The notes under the pieces: model-generated
The model's database searches: none
Told to the model about the DNA's origin: nothing
What the model saw: the letters and a program-made list of their open reading frames with translations, nothing else
Made by a program: the position numbers and the translations under genes
From: Actinomycetes bacterium
Lineage (GTDB): Bacteria > Actinomycetota > Acidimicrobiia > UBA5794
Reading direction: 5' to 3'
Length of the DNA: 11,442 bases
NCBI GenBank assembly: GCA_030598305.1
Contig: JAUVQC010000019.1
Span: 1 to 11,442 of the forward strand
In this document: piece by piece, positions 1 to 6,931 of the stretch
Position numbering within the stretch: position 1 is the first letter of the stretch
Layout: each line of letters opens with the position of its first letter

Positions 1-843
1 ATCTGCTCTCCCGGCTTTGGGATCCAGGAACACATTGTCGATGAGCCGGACACCACCGATCCGCGCGGCGAGGGCGATGAACGACAGGGCTCGCACCTCA
101 TCGACTATCGACGCGTCTGAAGCGTGCGCCACCTCGACATATTCGATGGCGGTGACCGAATCACCTTCGAGCTCGGCACGCGCCGTATCAACCAGATTCC
201 GTGAGGACCGCTCCCCTGCCTCGAAACGATCTGCGGCAGCGAGGAGCGAACGACTCAAGCGGAGCGCCGCTGGCCGATCGTGCCGAGCAATCCTTACGTT
301 TCGACTGGAGAGCGCGAGACCATCCGACTCCCTGATGATCGGCAAACCCCTGACATCCACAGGAAGTGACAGGTCAGATGCCATCGTTCTCACGACAGCG
401 AGTTGCTGGGCGTCCTTCCGCCCGAAGTAGGCGGCGTCGGGCTGGAGTCCGGCAAACAACTTTGCCACGACCGTTGCGACCCCAGCGAAATGACCAGGCC
501 GGTGTGCACCCTCCATCGCATCTGACACACCACTGACTTCAACCGTCGTTCTGGGCGTGGTCGGATACATCGTTACCGCGTCCGGGCTGAAGAGAACATC
601 GGCTCCGGCAGACTGCGCCAACGCCGTATCGCGGTCGATGCTGCGCGGATAGGCCGCAAGGTCCTCAGGCTCATTGAATTGGAGTGGGTTGACAAAGAGG
701 CTCACAATGACCGAGTCGTACTCCCCGCGAGCTGCCTCGATGAGACTCAGGTGCCCCTCATGAAGGAATCCCATGGTTGGCACGAGGCCAACCGATCCCA
801 CAGCGAGCTCCCTTGCTTCCTCGAAAGTACCCACGGTTTTCAT
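1..843 (-). CDS. panC: Pantoate--beta-alanine ligase (pantothenate synthetase), 3' end cut by window edge
   Basis: PanC condenses pantoate with beta-alanine, using ATP through a pantoyl-adenylate, in the last step of pantothenate (coenzyme A precursor) synthesis in the cytosol. I translated it from the minus strand because it has no stop inside the window. The 281 visible residues nearly fill the usual family length of about 280-290, so only a few residues are probably missing. Visible motifs are PTMGFLHEGHLSL (22-34, the HIGH-like nucleotide motif), FVNPLQF (50-56), HRPGHFAGV (114-122), YFGRKDAQQ (139-147) and the KMSKS-like segment LALSSRN (176-182). The ATG at 843 overlaps the stop of the upstream DUF2520 gene as ATGA, so translation is probably coupled. 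The family assignment is very secure. Confidence 0.96.
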   Translation of the reverse strand, partial: MKTVGTFEEARELAVGSVGLVPTMGFLHEGHLSLIEAARGEYDSVIVSLFVNPLQFNEPEDLAAYPRSIDRDTALAQSAGADVLFSPDAVTMYPTTPRTTVEVSGVSDAMEGAHRPGHFAGVATVVAKLFAGLQPDAAYFGRKDAQQLAVVRTMASDLSLPVDVRGLPIIRESDGLALSSRNVRIARHDRPAALRLSRSLLAAADRFEAGERSSRNLVDTARAELEGDSVTAIEYVEVAHASDASIVDEVRALSFIALAARIGGVRLIDNVFLDPKAGRAD

Positions 844-1631
844 CTCAGAGCCCGTTCGATCTCATCGGATGTTCCCGCAAGAGTGGCCGTCGATCTCGTG
901 AGGTCGACGAAGAGCTCTTCCGCCTGGGGAACCCGCTCTCGGATGGCCGCGACCTGAGCAGCCACCGTCGACGTATCCCCGCGCGCAACCGGTCCGGTGA
1001 GCGCACCTGCCGGCCCGAGATCGAAAGCGTTGGCAATGATCGCTTCTATCAACGGATGGGCCGCTTCGAATGGAACGCCTGCAGCCTCAAAGAGCGCGAG
1101 TGATAGGTCAAGCGTTGTAAGCGTGTAGTTCGCCGCCGCGGCTGCACCGGCGTGATAGAGGGGCTTGACGTCGTCGTCGAGATCGAAGGGGTGGCATCCG
1201 ATCGAAGCTGCGAATTCGTGCAGAACGGATCGGAGCGGCTCGTCGGCCGTGATGGCCATCCACGCCCCATCGAGGCGCGCGGCGCCTCGCTCGGCATCGG
1301 GGAGGGTCTGGAGCGGATGCATCGCTCCGGTCTGGACACCTGTCGCTGCCACGGGATCCAGCGCTGAAACGGCAACTGCGCCAGACACGTGCACCGTGGC
1401 AACGGGCTCGCCAAGGTCTGCGATGACACCGGCGATCTCAGCAATTGCATCATCGGACACAGCAACGATGCGAAGGCTCGCCTCGGCCGGTTGCACATCG
1501 ACGAGACTCTCGAGGCGCGCGACGGATTCGGCGTTACGGCCGTCGATGGAAGTGATCAAGTGACCGGCTCGAGAAGCGGCGACGGTGAGGGCGCCGCCTG
1601 CGCGGCCTGACCCAACAATGGCGATGTTCAT
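840..1631 (-). CDS. Rossmann-like and DUF2520 domain oxidoreductase (candidate PanG-type ketopantoate reductase)
   Basis: This 263-residue protein has an N-terminal Rossmann fold (MNIAIVGSGRAGG, GxGxxG at 7-12) and a helical C-terminal half like 6-phosphogluconate-dehydrogenase-type dimerisation domains. Family signatures of the Rossmann-like/DUF2520 group (COG5495) are HPLQTLPD (105-112), ARLDGAW (118-124) and KPLYHAGAAAAANY (156-169), followed by an ALTGPVARGD segment. From memory, the alternative ketopantoate reductase PanG of Francisella and Enterococcus belongs to this kind of protein, and its product pantoate is the substrate of PanC. The ATGA overlap with panC fits that role, but the reaction is inference. 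The ATG at 1631 is preferred because the protein then begins directly with the first Rossmann strand and GGAG lies 4 bases upstream. An in-frame ATG at 1646 is the alternative. Confidence 0.9.
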   Translation of the reverse strand: MNIAIVGSGRAGGALTVAASRAGHLITSIDGRNAESVARLESLVDVQPAEASLRIVAVSDDAIAEIAGVIADLGEPVATVHVSGAVAVSALDPVAATGVQTGAMHPLQTLPDAERGAARLDGAWMAITADEPLRSVLHEFAASIGCHPFDLDDDVKPLYHAGAAAAANYTLTTLDLSLALFEAAGVPFEAAHPLIEAIIANAFDLGPAGALTGPVARGDTSTVAAQVAAIRERVPQAEELFVDLTRSTATLAGTSDEIERALR

Positions 1632-1668
1632 CCGGCTCCGATCCATAGGGGGTATCGGTCCTCATGAC

Positions 1669-1698
1669 AGGCTACAGGTGGCAGGCGGCCCGTGTCAC
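1669..1698 (-). promoter_or_regulatory. Possible internal promoter for the DUF2520-panC pair
   Basis: On the minus strand, directly after the folK stop, GTGACA (1698-1693) is followed after 18 bases by TAGCCT (1674-1669). This resembles an actinobacterial housekeeping promoter with a near-consensus -35 and a TAnnnT -10. It sits in the only non-coding gap (about 70 bases) between the folate and pantothenate genes, so it could let the pantothenate genes be expressed separately. This is pattern matching only, and chance matches are common. Confidence 0.3.
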
Positions 1699-1699
1699 G

Positions 1700-3040
1700 T
1701 CAGATCTCGATCAGATCGCTGCCACCGACAACCAGATTATGGCTCGTGCCGACGGACAGATACGTGCCGTCATCTGCCCAGACGCGGATCGAACCCGCGA
1801 TCGAGCGATCGGTCATGTGATCGACGGTGACCTCGCCCAGATGCCAGCCGGGGTCCTTGGAGAGATCGGGGAAGCGCCCCGAGAAGTCGAGCGTCGGCGT
1901 CACGACGATCTCCTTCGAGCCCAGGAGTCCAAGCCTGTACATCGCCGACGGCCAGATCAGGGCATCGATCGGCATCAGGATCGCTGCGGCCCTCAAGAAC
2001 CGGTCATCGCTCCCAACGGCCAGGTTGGGGCTCCAAGCCCTGAACAGTCCTGAATCGCCGCGGGAGAGGTCGGGGATGTCCCACCGTTCAAGCGGCCTCC
2101 AACTGCGAGCCGATGCACCGACCAACCGTCCCAGCGGGGCGAAGAGTTCGTCAACGGGGGTACAGGACGACAACGGGACAACACTCGGCGCGGGGGGCGC
2201 AATCGTCACCGTCCGCGGCTCGGCGATGGTAGTAACCGATGCCCTTCCCATGATCTCGCCACCAACGGTCAGCGATACGACGAAATCAGCAGAGCGATGC
2301 GTGCTACGCACCAGGACAGGTGAAACGTCGATGTCCGAGCCGAGGGGGATCCCATGTACGAACCGGTACGTCAAGGACGAGGGTTGGTGGCCAGGAACGA
2401 CGGCGCTGACGGACCGAAGCACGATCGCGGATAGGAACGCACCGAACATGTCACCGGATGGATTCGACCAGTCCACAGGGGTTCCGACATGAAAGAGCCC
2501 ATCGGAACGCTCGAGCCGGGTCGCTGGTTCCAGACCGAGCATCCAACGGCGCCCGTCAACGTCATAGGGGCCGGTGAGTCGCCGGATCTGCTGGTCGGCA
2601 ACAGAAGGGAGCGCGTCGGCGAATGGGCCCTGGTTGTCGGAGAGACCGACAGCGATGTCGGCAAGTGGCGTCAGGACGAATCGCCGATTCCTGATCTCTC
2701 GGTGGGGAATCGAGAGGCCCGGCTCATCGATGACGTCGTCGTCGTACGCCAGGATGTCGAGATCGAGCGTTCGGGGACCCCACCGTTCGTCTCGGACCCG
2801 CCCCGCGGCCCGCTCGATTCCAAGCAGACCCTCAAGGAGGTCCTGCGGTGAGAGGTCGGTGTTGAGTTCAACAGCGGCGTTCAGATAGGCATCCTGGTCC
2901 GGACCGCCAACCGGTGCCGTCTCGTACACGGGTGAGCCGCTGATCAGTAGGCCCAGATCTCCGAGCGACCGAACCGCCGAAGCGAGGTGGAGCATGCGTT
3001 CGCCCAGATTCGATCCAAGACCAACGAAGGTGGTCGCCAT
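1700..3040 (-). CDS. folK: FolK (6-hydroxymethyl-7,8-dihydropterin pyrophosphokinase) fused to a TesB-like double-hotdog domain
   Basis: The 446-residue protein is far longer than ordinary FolK (about 160-180). Residues 1-158 are a full HPPK, which transfers pyrophosphate from ATP to 6-hydroxymethyl-dihydropterin to make the pterin substrate of FolP. Visible motifs are FVGLGSNLGER (5-15), ERAAGRVRDERWGPRTLDLDIL (split here: ERAAGRVRDERW at 76-87, GPRTLDLDIL at 88-97, with D93 and D95 as metal ligands) and IPHREIRNRRFVLTPLADI (111-129). Residues from about 175 to the end resemble acyl-CoA thioesterase II / 4HBT_3 double-hotdog proteins. LFHVGTPVDWSNPSGDMFGAF starts near 182 and marks the first hotdog; TLDFSGRF (383-390) and AGSIRVWADDG lie in the second. 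The reading frame is continuous with no sign of frameshift. The start lies 3 bases after the upstream stop. The HPPK call is secure. The hotdog call is good at fold level, and its substrate is unknown. Confidence 0.9.
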   Translation of the reverse strand: MATTFVGLGSNLGERMLHLASAVRSLGDLGLLISGSPVYETAPVGGPDQDAYLNAAVELNTDLSPQDLLEGLLGIERAAGRVRDERWGPRTLDLDILAYDDDVIDEPGLSIPHREIRNRRFVLTPLADIAVGLSDNQGPFADALPSVADQQIRRLTGPYDVDGRRWMLGLEPATRLERSDGLFHVGTPVDWSNPSGDMFGAFLSAIVLRSVSAVVPGHQPSSLTYRFVHGIPLGSDIDVSPVLVRSTHRSADFVVSLTVGGEIMGRASVTTIAEPRTVTIAPPAPSVVPLSSCTPVDELFAPLGRLVGASARSWRPLERWDIPDLSRGDSGLFRAWSPNLAVGSDDRFLRAAAILMPIDALIWPSAMYRLGLLGSKEIVVTPTLDFSGRFPDLSKDPGWHLGEVTVDHMTDRSIAGSIRVWADDGTYLSVGTSHNLVVGGSDLIEI

Positions 3041-3043
3041 GGC

Positions 3044-3526
3044 CTACTGCTCTGGTATGAGGCGACGACCCTCCGGGCCGATGGCTCGTCCGAGGATGCG
3101 CTGAACCACGTCGGTCGCAACGATCGGGTCATCGAGCATCTCGGAGTAGATGAGATAACCGGCAAGGAGACCACCGAGCGTGTCATCAATGGTGTCCCGA
3201 TGAACCAGTACGACCGCATCGTCGGGACCGAGCGCTTCGGCAAGGACCTTGAAGACCCCTTCGATATCGTCAGGCTCCAACTCTTCGGGGAGCTCGTAGG
3301 ACGCGAAAGAGAGACCGGCACCGGTGTAGGCGAAGGAGTTCTGATTCGATCCGAGGAGGCTCATCACAGCGTTCACGCCATGATCCTTGAGCCAGATGAT
3401 CTCCTCTTCGCGTCGCACGCGACGGTGCTGGAATCCGTATCCGCCAACGCGTTCGGACACCGCAAGGCGATCCTTGATCACCCAGCGAAACCCACGCGGT
3501 TCAAGTCCTGTTTGTTTCTTTGCCAT
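3044..3526 (-). CDS. Dual-specificity-phosphatase-like protein lacking catalytic Cys and Arg (pseudophosphatase)
   Basis: This 160-residue cytosolic protein has no signal peptide. It reads as a small protein tyrosine/dual-specificity phosphatase fold: an N-terminal RWVIKDRLAVSER strand region (14-26), a helix leading into LKDHGVNAVMSLLG (46-59), YELPEELEPDDIEGVFKVL (77-95), and then the P-loop region VVLVHRDTIDDTLGGLLAGYL (105-125). Aligned with the usual HCxxGxxRTGxLLAAYL, the catalytic Cys is Arg110 and the phosphate-binding Arg is Thr116, while the flanking His109 and the LLAGYL helix remain. Hydrolysis by the Cys mechanism is therefore not expected. The gene overlaps the folP end by 26 bases and ends 3 bases before folK, the place where folB usually lies. 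The ATG at 3526 is the natural start. Function is unknown: scaffold, phosphate-ligand sensor or repurposed enzyme are all possible. The fold call rests on motif alignment by eye. Confidence 0.75.
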   Translation of the reverse strand: MAKKQTGLEPRGFRWVIKDRLAVSERVGGYGFQHRRVRREEEIIWLKDHGVNAVMSLLGSNQNSFAYTGAGLSFASYELPEELEPDDIEGVFKVLAEALGPDDAVVLVHRDTIDDTLGGLLAGYLIYSEMLDDPIVATDVVQRILGRAIGPEGRRLIPEQ

Positions 3527-4379
3527 CGTCTTTCGGCACCATAGCCTTGGCCGTATGCGCTACCTCAACCGCAAGTGGAACATTGTGGACGCGGAATATG
3601 TTCACACCCGCGGCGACGGCCAGCGCGATCGTGGCCGCTGTGGCACCGTCGCGTTCGTCAGGACTGGTTGCACCGCGAACCGGTTCCAGGATCGCCCCGA
3701 GGAATCCCTTGCGGCTTGTCCCGAGAAGCACCGGATACCCGGCGTCGGAGAACTCGTCCAGGTGCATCATCACCTCGATGTTGTGACCGAGCGTCTTTCC
3801 GAACCCGATACCCGGATCGATGATGATCGATTCGGGCGAAATGCCAGAGGCAACGGCAGCGCCAGCGCGTGCGAGGAGGTGCTCCCTGACCTCAGAGACA
3901 ACGTCGTCGTAACGCGGATCCCTCTGCATGGTGCGCGGAGTGCCCTGCATGTGCATCACCACGACGCCAACGCCCGCATCGGCGCATATGTCTCGCATCT
4001 TCTGGTTCCCAAGGCCGGTCACATCGTTGACAATGACGGCGCCGGCCTCGATGGCTGCAACGGCAACCTGTGGCTTGGAGGTGTCGACAGATACCAGCAC
4101 GTCGTGGGAAGAGAGCCCTGAGATCAGAGGAATGACCCGCTCCAGTTCCTCGTCGAGCGACACAAGGGAAGCACCGGGTCGGGTGGATTCACCGCCTACA
4201 TCTACGATCGCAGCACCATCAGCGACCATCTGTAATCCGGCCTCGACCCCTGCCTCGACATTCACGAGTGCTCCACCGTCGGAGAACGAATCAGGAGTCG
4301 CGTTCACGATGCCCATCACGACGGGACTTTCGAGGGGAACCGAGGCGTCCCTGACACGCCAGGGGCCCAAGTGGTGCAC
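3501..4379 (-). CDS. folP: Dihydropteroate synthase
   Basis: FolP joins 6-hydroxymethyl-dihydropterin pyrophosphate with p-aminobenzoate to give dihydropteroate; it is the sulfonamide target. The TIM-barrel signatures are all present: VMGIVNATPDSFSDGG (21-36, with the metal-binding Asn26), DVGGESTRPGA (60-70), LVSVDTSKPQVA (95-106), VNDVTGL (117-123), IIIDPGIGFGKT and VLLGTSRKGFLG. The open frame extends back to 4523 inside ftsH, so the start must be chosen. GTG at 4379 gives the usual short N-terminus (MHHLGPWRVRD...) and lies 4 bases after the ftsH stop. An in-frame GTG at 4418 would overlap ftsH. Neither has a strong ribosome binding site, which suggests re-initiation after ftsH. With the 4379 start the protein is 292 residues, slightly longer than typical. 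Confidence 0.95.
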   Translation of the reverse strand: MHHLGPWRVRDASVPLESPVVMGIVNATPDSFSDGGALVNVEAGVEAGLQMVADGAAIVDVGGESTRPGASLVSLDEELERVIPLISGLSSHDVLVSVDTSKPQVAVAAIEAGAVIVNDVTGLGNQKMRDICADAGVGVVVMHMQGTPRTMQRDPRYDDVVSEVREHLLARAGAAVASGISPESIIIDPGIGFGKTLGHNIEVMMHLDEFSDAGYPVLLGTSRKGFLGAILEPVRGATSPDERDGATAATIALAVAAGVNIFRVHNVPLAVEVAHTAKAMVPKDDGKETNRT

Positions 4380-4383
4380 CGGT

Positions 4384-6291
4384 TCAGGAACCGCCGTCGC
4401 TGCGAGCAGCAACTCCACCGTGCACGGACGAGATGCCGTCCGGTGCCTTGAGCCTGATGCTGCCATTTGACGTGTGCTCCCACTTGGGAACATCGCTGAG
4501 GATCTCCTCGACCTCACCCGCATCGAGTGATTCGCGGTCGATCAGTGCCTCGGCAATGCGGTGGAGGGCTTCCTCGTGTGTCGAGAGGACCATGCGAGCC
4601 TCATCGTGGGCCTGATGGATGAGGAACCTGATCTCATCGTCGACGGCAGCTGCCACCTCATTCGAGAGGTCTTGATGTGTCGAGTAATCGCGTCCAAGGA
4701 ACACCTCGCCATCGGGCTTGCCGTATTGGAGCGGGCCGAGCTTGTCGCTCATCCCGTACTCCATCACCATCTTGCGGGCGATACCTGTAGCCTTCTCGAT
4801 GTCGTTGGCCGCGCCGGTAGTTGGGTCGACGAAGATCAGCTCCTCCGCCGTCCGGCCGCCGAGGAGCATTGCCAACTGATCGATCATCTCGGACCGTCGT
4901 GTGTAGTACTTGTCCTCGAGCGGCAATGCCAGGGTGTATCCACCGGCGCGACCGCGAGGGATGATCGTCACCTTGTGGATCGGATCGGCGTTCGGCAGGG
5001 CATGGCCGACGAGCGCGTGGCCGCCCTCGTGGTACGCAGTGATCTTCTTCTCGTTGTCAGACATCACACGGCTCTTGCGCTCGGGACCGGCGATCACGCG
5101 TTCGATGGCCTCCTCGAGGTACGCCATGGAGATCGAGTCGGCGCTGTTCCGTGCCGCAAGCAGAGCGGCTTCGTTGATGAGATTCGCAAGGTCCGCACCG
5201 GTGAATCCGGGCGTCTGCCTTGCAAGCACCGAGAGTTCGATTCCCTCCTCGAGGGGCTTGCCCTTTGCGTGGACCTCGAGAATCTTCTCCCTGCCCTTGA
5301 GGTCGGGGCGGTCCACGACCACCTGGCGGTCGAACCGACCAGGACGCAACAACGCTGGATCGAGGATGTCTGGACGGTTCGTCGATGCGATGACGATGAC
5401 GCCAACATTCGGATCGAAACCGTCGAGCTCGACCAGTAGTTGGTTGAGAGTCTGCTCACGCTCATCGTGGCCACCACCGAGACCGGCGCCACGGTGGCGT
5501 CCTACCGCATCGATCTCGTCGATGAACACGATCGCAGGCGAATTCTGCTTCGCCTGGTCGAACAGATCCCTCACCCTGGAAGCTCCAACTCCGACGAACA
5601 TCTCAACGAAGTCCGATCCCGAGATCGCGAAGAACGGAACATCGGCTTCGCCCGCGACGGCGCGAGCGAGCAGCGTCTTGCCAGTGCCCGGAGGTCCATA
5701 GAGCAGCACACCCTTCGGGATCTTGGCGCCCATCGCTCGGAACTTCTGGGGGTGGGCGAGGAAATCCTTGATCTCCAGAAGCTCCTCAACAGCCTCCTCG
5801 GCACCAGCAACATCTGAGAAGAGAACCGTCGGCGTGTCCTTGGTCACCAACTTGGCCTTCGACTTGCCGAACTGCATGACCCTGTTTCCGCCACCCTGCA
5901 TCTGCATGATGACGAAGAAGAACAGCCCGAAGATGAGGAGGTAGGGCACGAACGTCAACAGGTAGTCGAATATCGTCGGGTTCTCAGCGTCAACCCTGAA
6001 GTTGACACCCGCTGCCTGAAGTTGCTCGGTCAGCGTGGCGGAATATTCCGCGGGGTATCGAACGATGAACTCGGAGTCCTCGCCTTCGATCTGAGCGGTA
6101 CCCGAGAGTTCGTTCGATTTGTCCTTCATGACGATCTCACCAGTGACATCGCCGGCTTCGAGCGTCGCGGTGAACTCGTTGAGTGTGAGTTCAGTCGGCT
6201 TTGTTGCCTGGTTGAACACCATCTGGAACGCCATCACCACAAGGAAGATGACTGCGAGGTACACGAGAATGGTTCTCGCGGTGCGGTTCAC
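4384..6291 (-). CDS. ftsH: ATP-dependent zinc metalloprotease FtsH
   Basis: FtsH is a hexameric AAA+ protease of the cytoplasmic membrane that extracts and degrades damaged membrane proteins and some regulators. The 635-residue protein has TM1 (about 8-26), an extracytoplasmic domain, TM2 (about 108-131), Walker A GPPGTGKT (199-206), Walker B VFIDEID (255-261), the second region of homology with the LLRPGRFDR arginine fingers (R316, R319), the zinc site HEGGH (421-425) and the third ligand D497 in [12 protein letters not shown] at 6291 is preferred because AGGAG lies 4 bases upstream and the protein then begins just before TM1. The frame also allows a TTG at 6327, which has no ribosome binding site. 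The tilS-hpt-ftsH order is widely conserved in bacteria. No key residue is missing. Confidence 0.97.
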   Translation of the reverse strand: MNRTARTILVYLAVIFLVVMAFQMVFNQATKPTELTLNEFTATLEAGDVTGEIVMKDKSNELSGTAQIEGEDSEFIVRYPAEYSATLTEQLQAAGVNFRVDAENPTIFDYLLTFVPYLLIFGLFFFVIMQMQGGGNRVMQFGKSKAKLVTKDTPTVLFSDVAGAEEAVEELLEIKDFLAHPQKFRAMGAKIPKGVLLYGPPGTGKTLLARAVAGEADVPFFAISGSDFVEMFVGVGASRVRDLFDQAKQNSPAIVFIDEIDAVGRHRGAGLGGGHDEREQTLNQLLVELDGFDPNVGVIVIASTNRPDILDPALLRPGRFDRQVVVDRPDLKGREKILEVHAKGKPLEEGIELSVLARQTPGFTGADLANLINEAALLAARNSADSISMAYLEEAIERVIAGPERKSRVMSDNEKKITAYHEGGHALVGHALPNADPIHKVTIIPRGRAGGYTLALPLEDKYYTRRSEMIDQLAMLLGGRTAEELIFVDPTTGAANDIEKATGIARKMVMEYGMSDKLGPLQYGKPDGEVFLGRDYSTHQDLSNEVAAAVDDEIRFLIHQAHDEARMVLSTHEEALHRIAEALIDRESLDAGEVEEILSDVPKWEHTSNGSIRLKAPDGISSVHGGVAARSDGGS

Positions 6292-6346
6292 GGTGCTCCT
6301 GTTCGTTCTTGGTGTGGATTCCCGCAACGAGCTGCTGCGAGTCGGT

Positions 6347-6375
6347 GGTCACATGGTACGCCGAACCCCTGTCAA
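6347..6375 (-). promoter_or_regulatory. Possible ftsH promoter in the hpt-ftsH gap
   Basis: The roughly 100-base gap between the hpt stop (6395) and the ftsH start (6291) contains a perfect TTGACA on the minus strand (6375-6370). No good -10 follows at 16-18 bases; the best candidates read TGTGAC or GTGACC. The gap is the largest in this part of the operon, so a separate ftsH promoter is plausible, but the evidence is one hexamer. Confidence 0.25.
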
Positions 6376-6394
6376 AGTTATCGGCGTATTGCTG

Positions 6395-6931
6395 TCACTC
6401 AGAATCGTCTATCACTGCAACGTAAGGCAGGTTCCGGTATTTCCCGTCGTAGTCGAGGCCGTACCCCACCACGAACTCATTGGGGATGTGGAACCCCTCG
6501 TATTTGATCTCGAGCGGCGGGCGCTCAATCCCGTCCTTGATGAGGAGAGCAGCTAGCGAAAGGCTTAGCGGTTTGCGCACCTGGAGGTTCCGTAGCAGGT
6601 ACTGCAGTGTGAGACCCGTATCGACGATGTCCTCCACGATGAGGACATGGCGCCCGGCGATCTCCTGGTCAAGGTCCTTGAGGATTCGGACAACTCCGGA
6701 GCTCTTGGTTGCTGATCCATAACTTGATACGGCCATGAAGTCGAACTCAACGGGGAGGTCGATGTGACGCGACAGATCGGCCATGACGACGAACGCGCCT
6801 TTGAGGATTCCGATCAGGAGCAGGTCCTTGCCTAGGTAGTCACGGGTGATGGCTGCTCCCATCTCCGCAAGCTTCGCATCGATTTCGTCAGCTGAGATCA
6901 GCGTCCTGCCTATGTGTATGTCTAGGTCCAC
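6395..6931 (-). CDS. hpt: Hypoxanthine(-guanine) phosphoribosyltransferase
   Basis: This enzyme transfers the phosphoribosyl group of PRPP to hypoxanthine or guanine to make IMP or GMP in purine salvage. The 178-residue length is typical. Type I phosphoribosyltransferase features are GILKGAFVVMADL (41-53), FMAVSSYGS (65-73), the PRPP loop VLIVEDIVDTGLT (96-108) and the C-terminal NEFVVGYGLDYDGKYRNLPY with its base-contacting segment. The GTG start at 6931 overlaps the end of tilS by 10 bases, so the two are almost certainly on one transcript, as in many Gram-positive bacteria. Substrate preference between hypoxanthine and guanine cannot be read from the sequence. Confidence 0.95.
   Translation of the reverse strand: MDLDIHIGRTLISADEIDAKLAEMGAAITRDYLGKDLLLIGILKGAFVVMADLSRHIDLPVEFDFMAVSSYGSATKSSGVVRILKDLDQEIAGRHVLIVEDIVDTGLTLQYLLRNLQVRKPLSLSLAALLIKDGIERPPLEIKYEGFHIPNEFVVGYGLDYDGKYRNLPYVAVIDDSE

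Noticed and set aside
17..430. Plus-strand open frame of 137 codons at the left edge
   Set aside because: The region is the 3' part of panC on the minus strand, with recognisable PanC sequence throughout.
3044..3526. Pseudogene explanation for the phosphatase-like gene
   Set aside because: The frame is intact, its overlap and spacing to both neighbours are tight, and the altered loop keeps the flanking helix, which argues for selection and not decay.
5019..5033. FtsH zinc site reads HEGGH rather than HEAGH
   Set aside because: HExxH is satisfied and, as I recall, Gly at this place is common in actinobacterial FtsH; the third ligand is present, so no loss of function is implied.
4561..5701. 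Long plus-strand open frames of 263 and 292 codons
   Set aside because: They lie opposite ftsH, whose motifs are complete. The predicted proteins have biased composition (Ser/Arg-rich or mixed) and no recognisable domain; such frames are expected opposite GC-rich genes.
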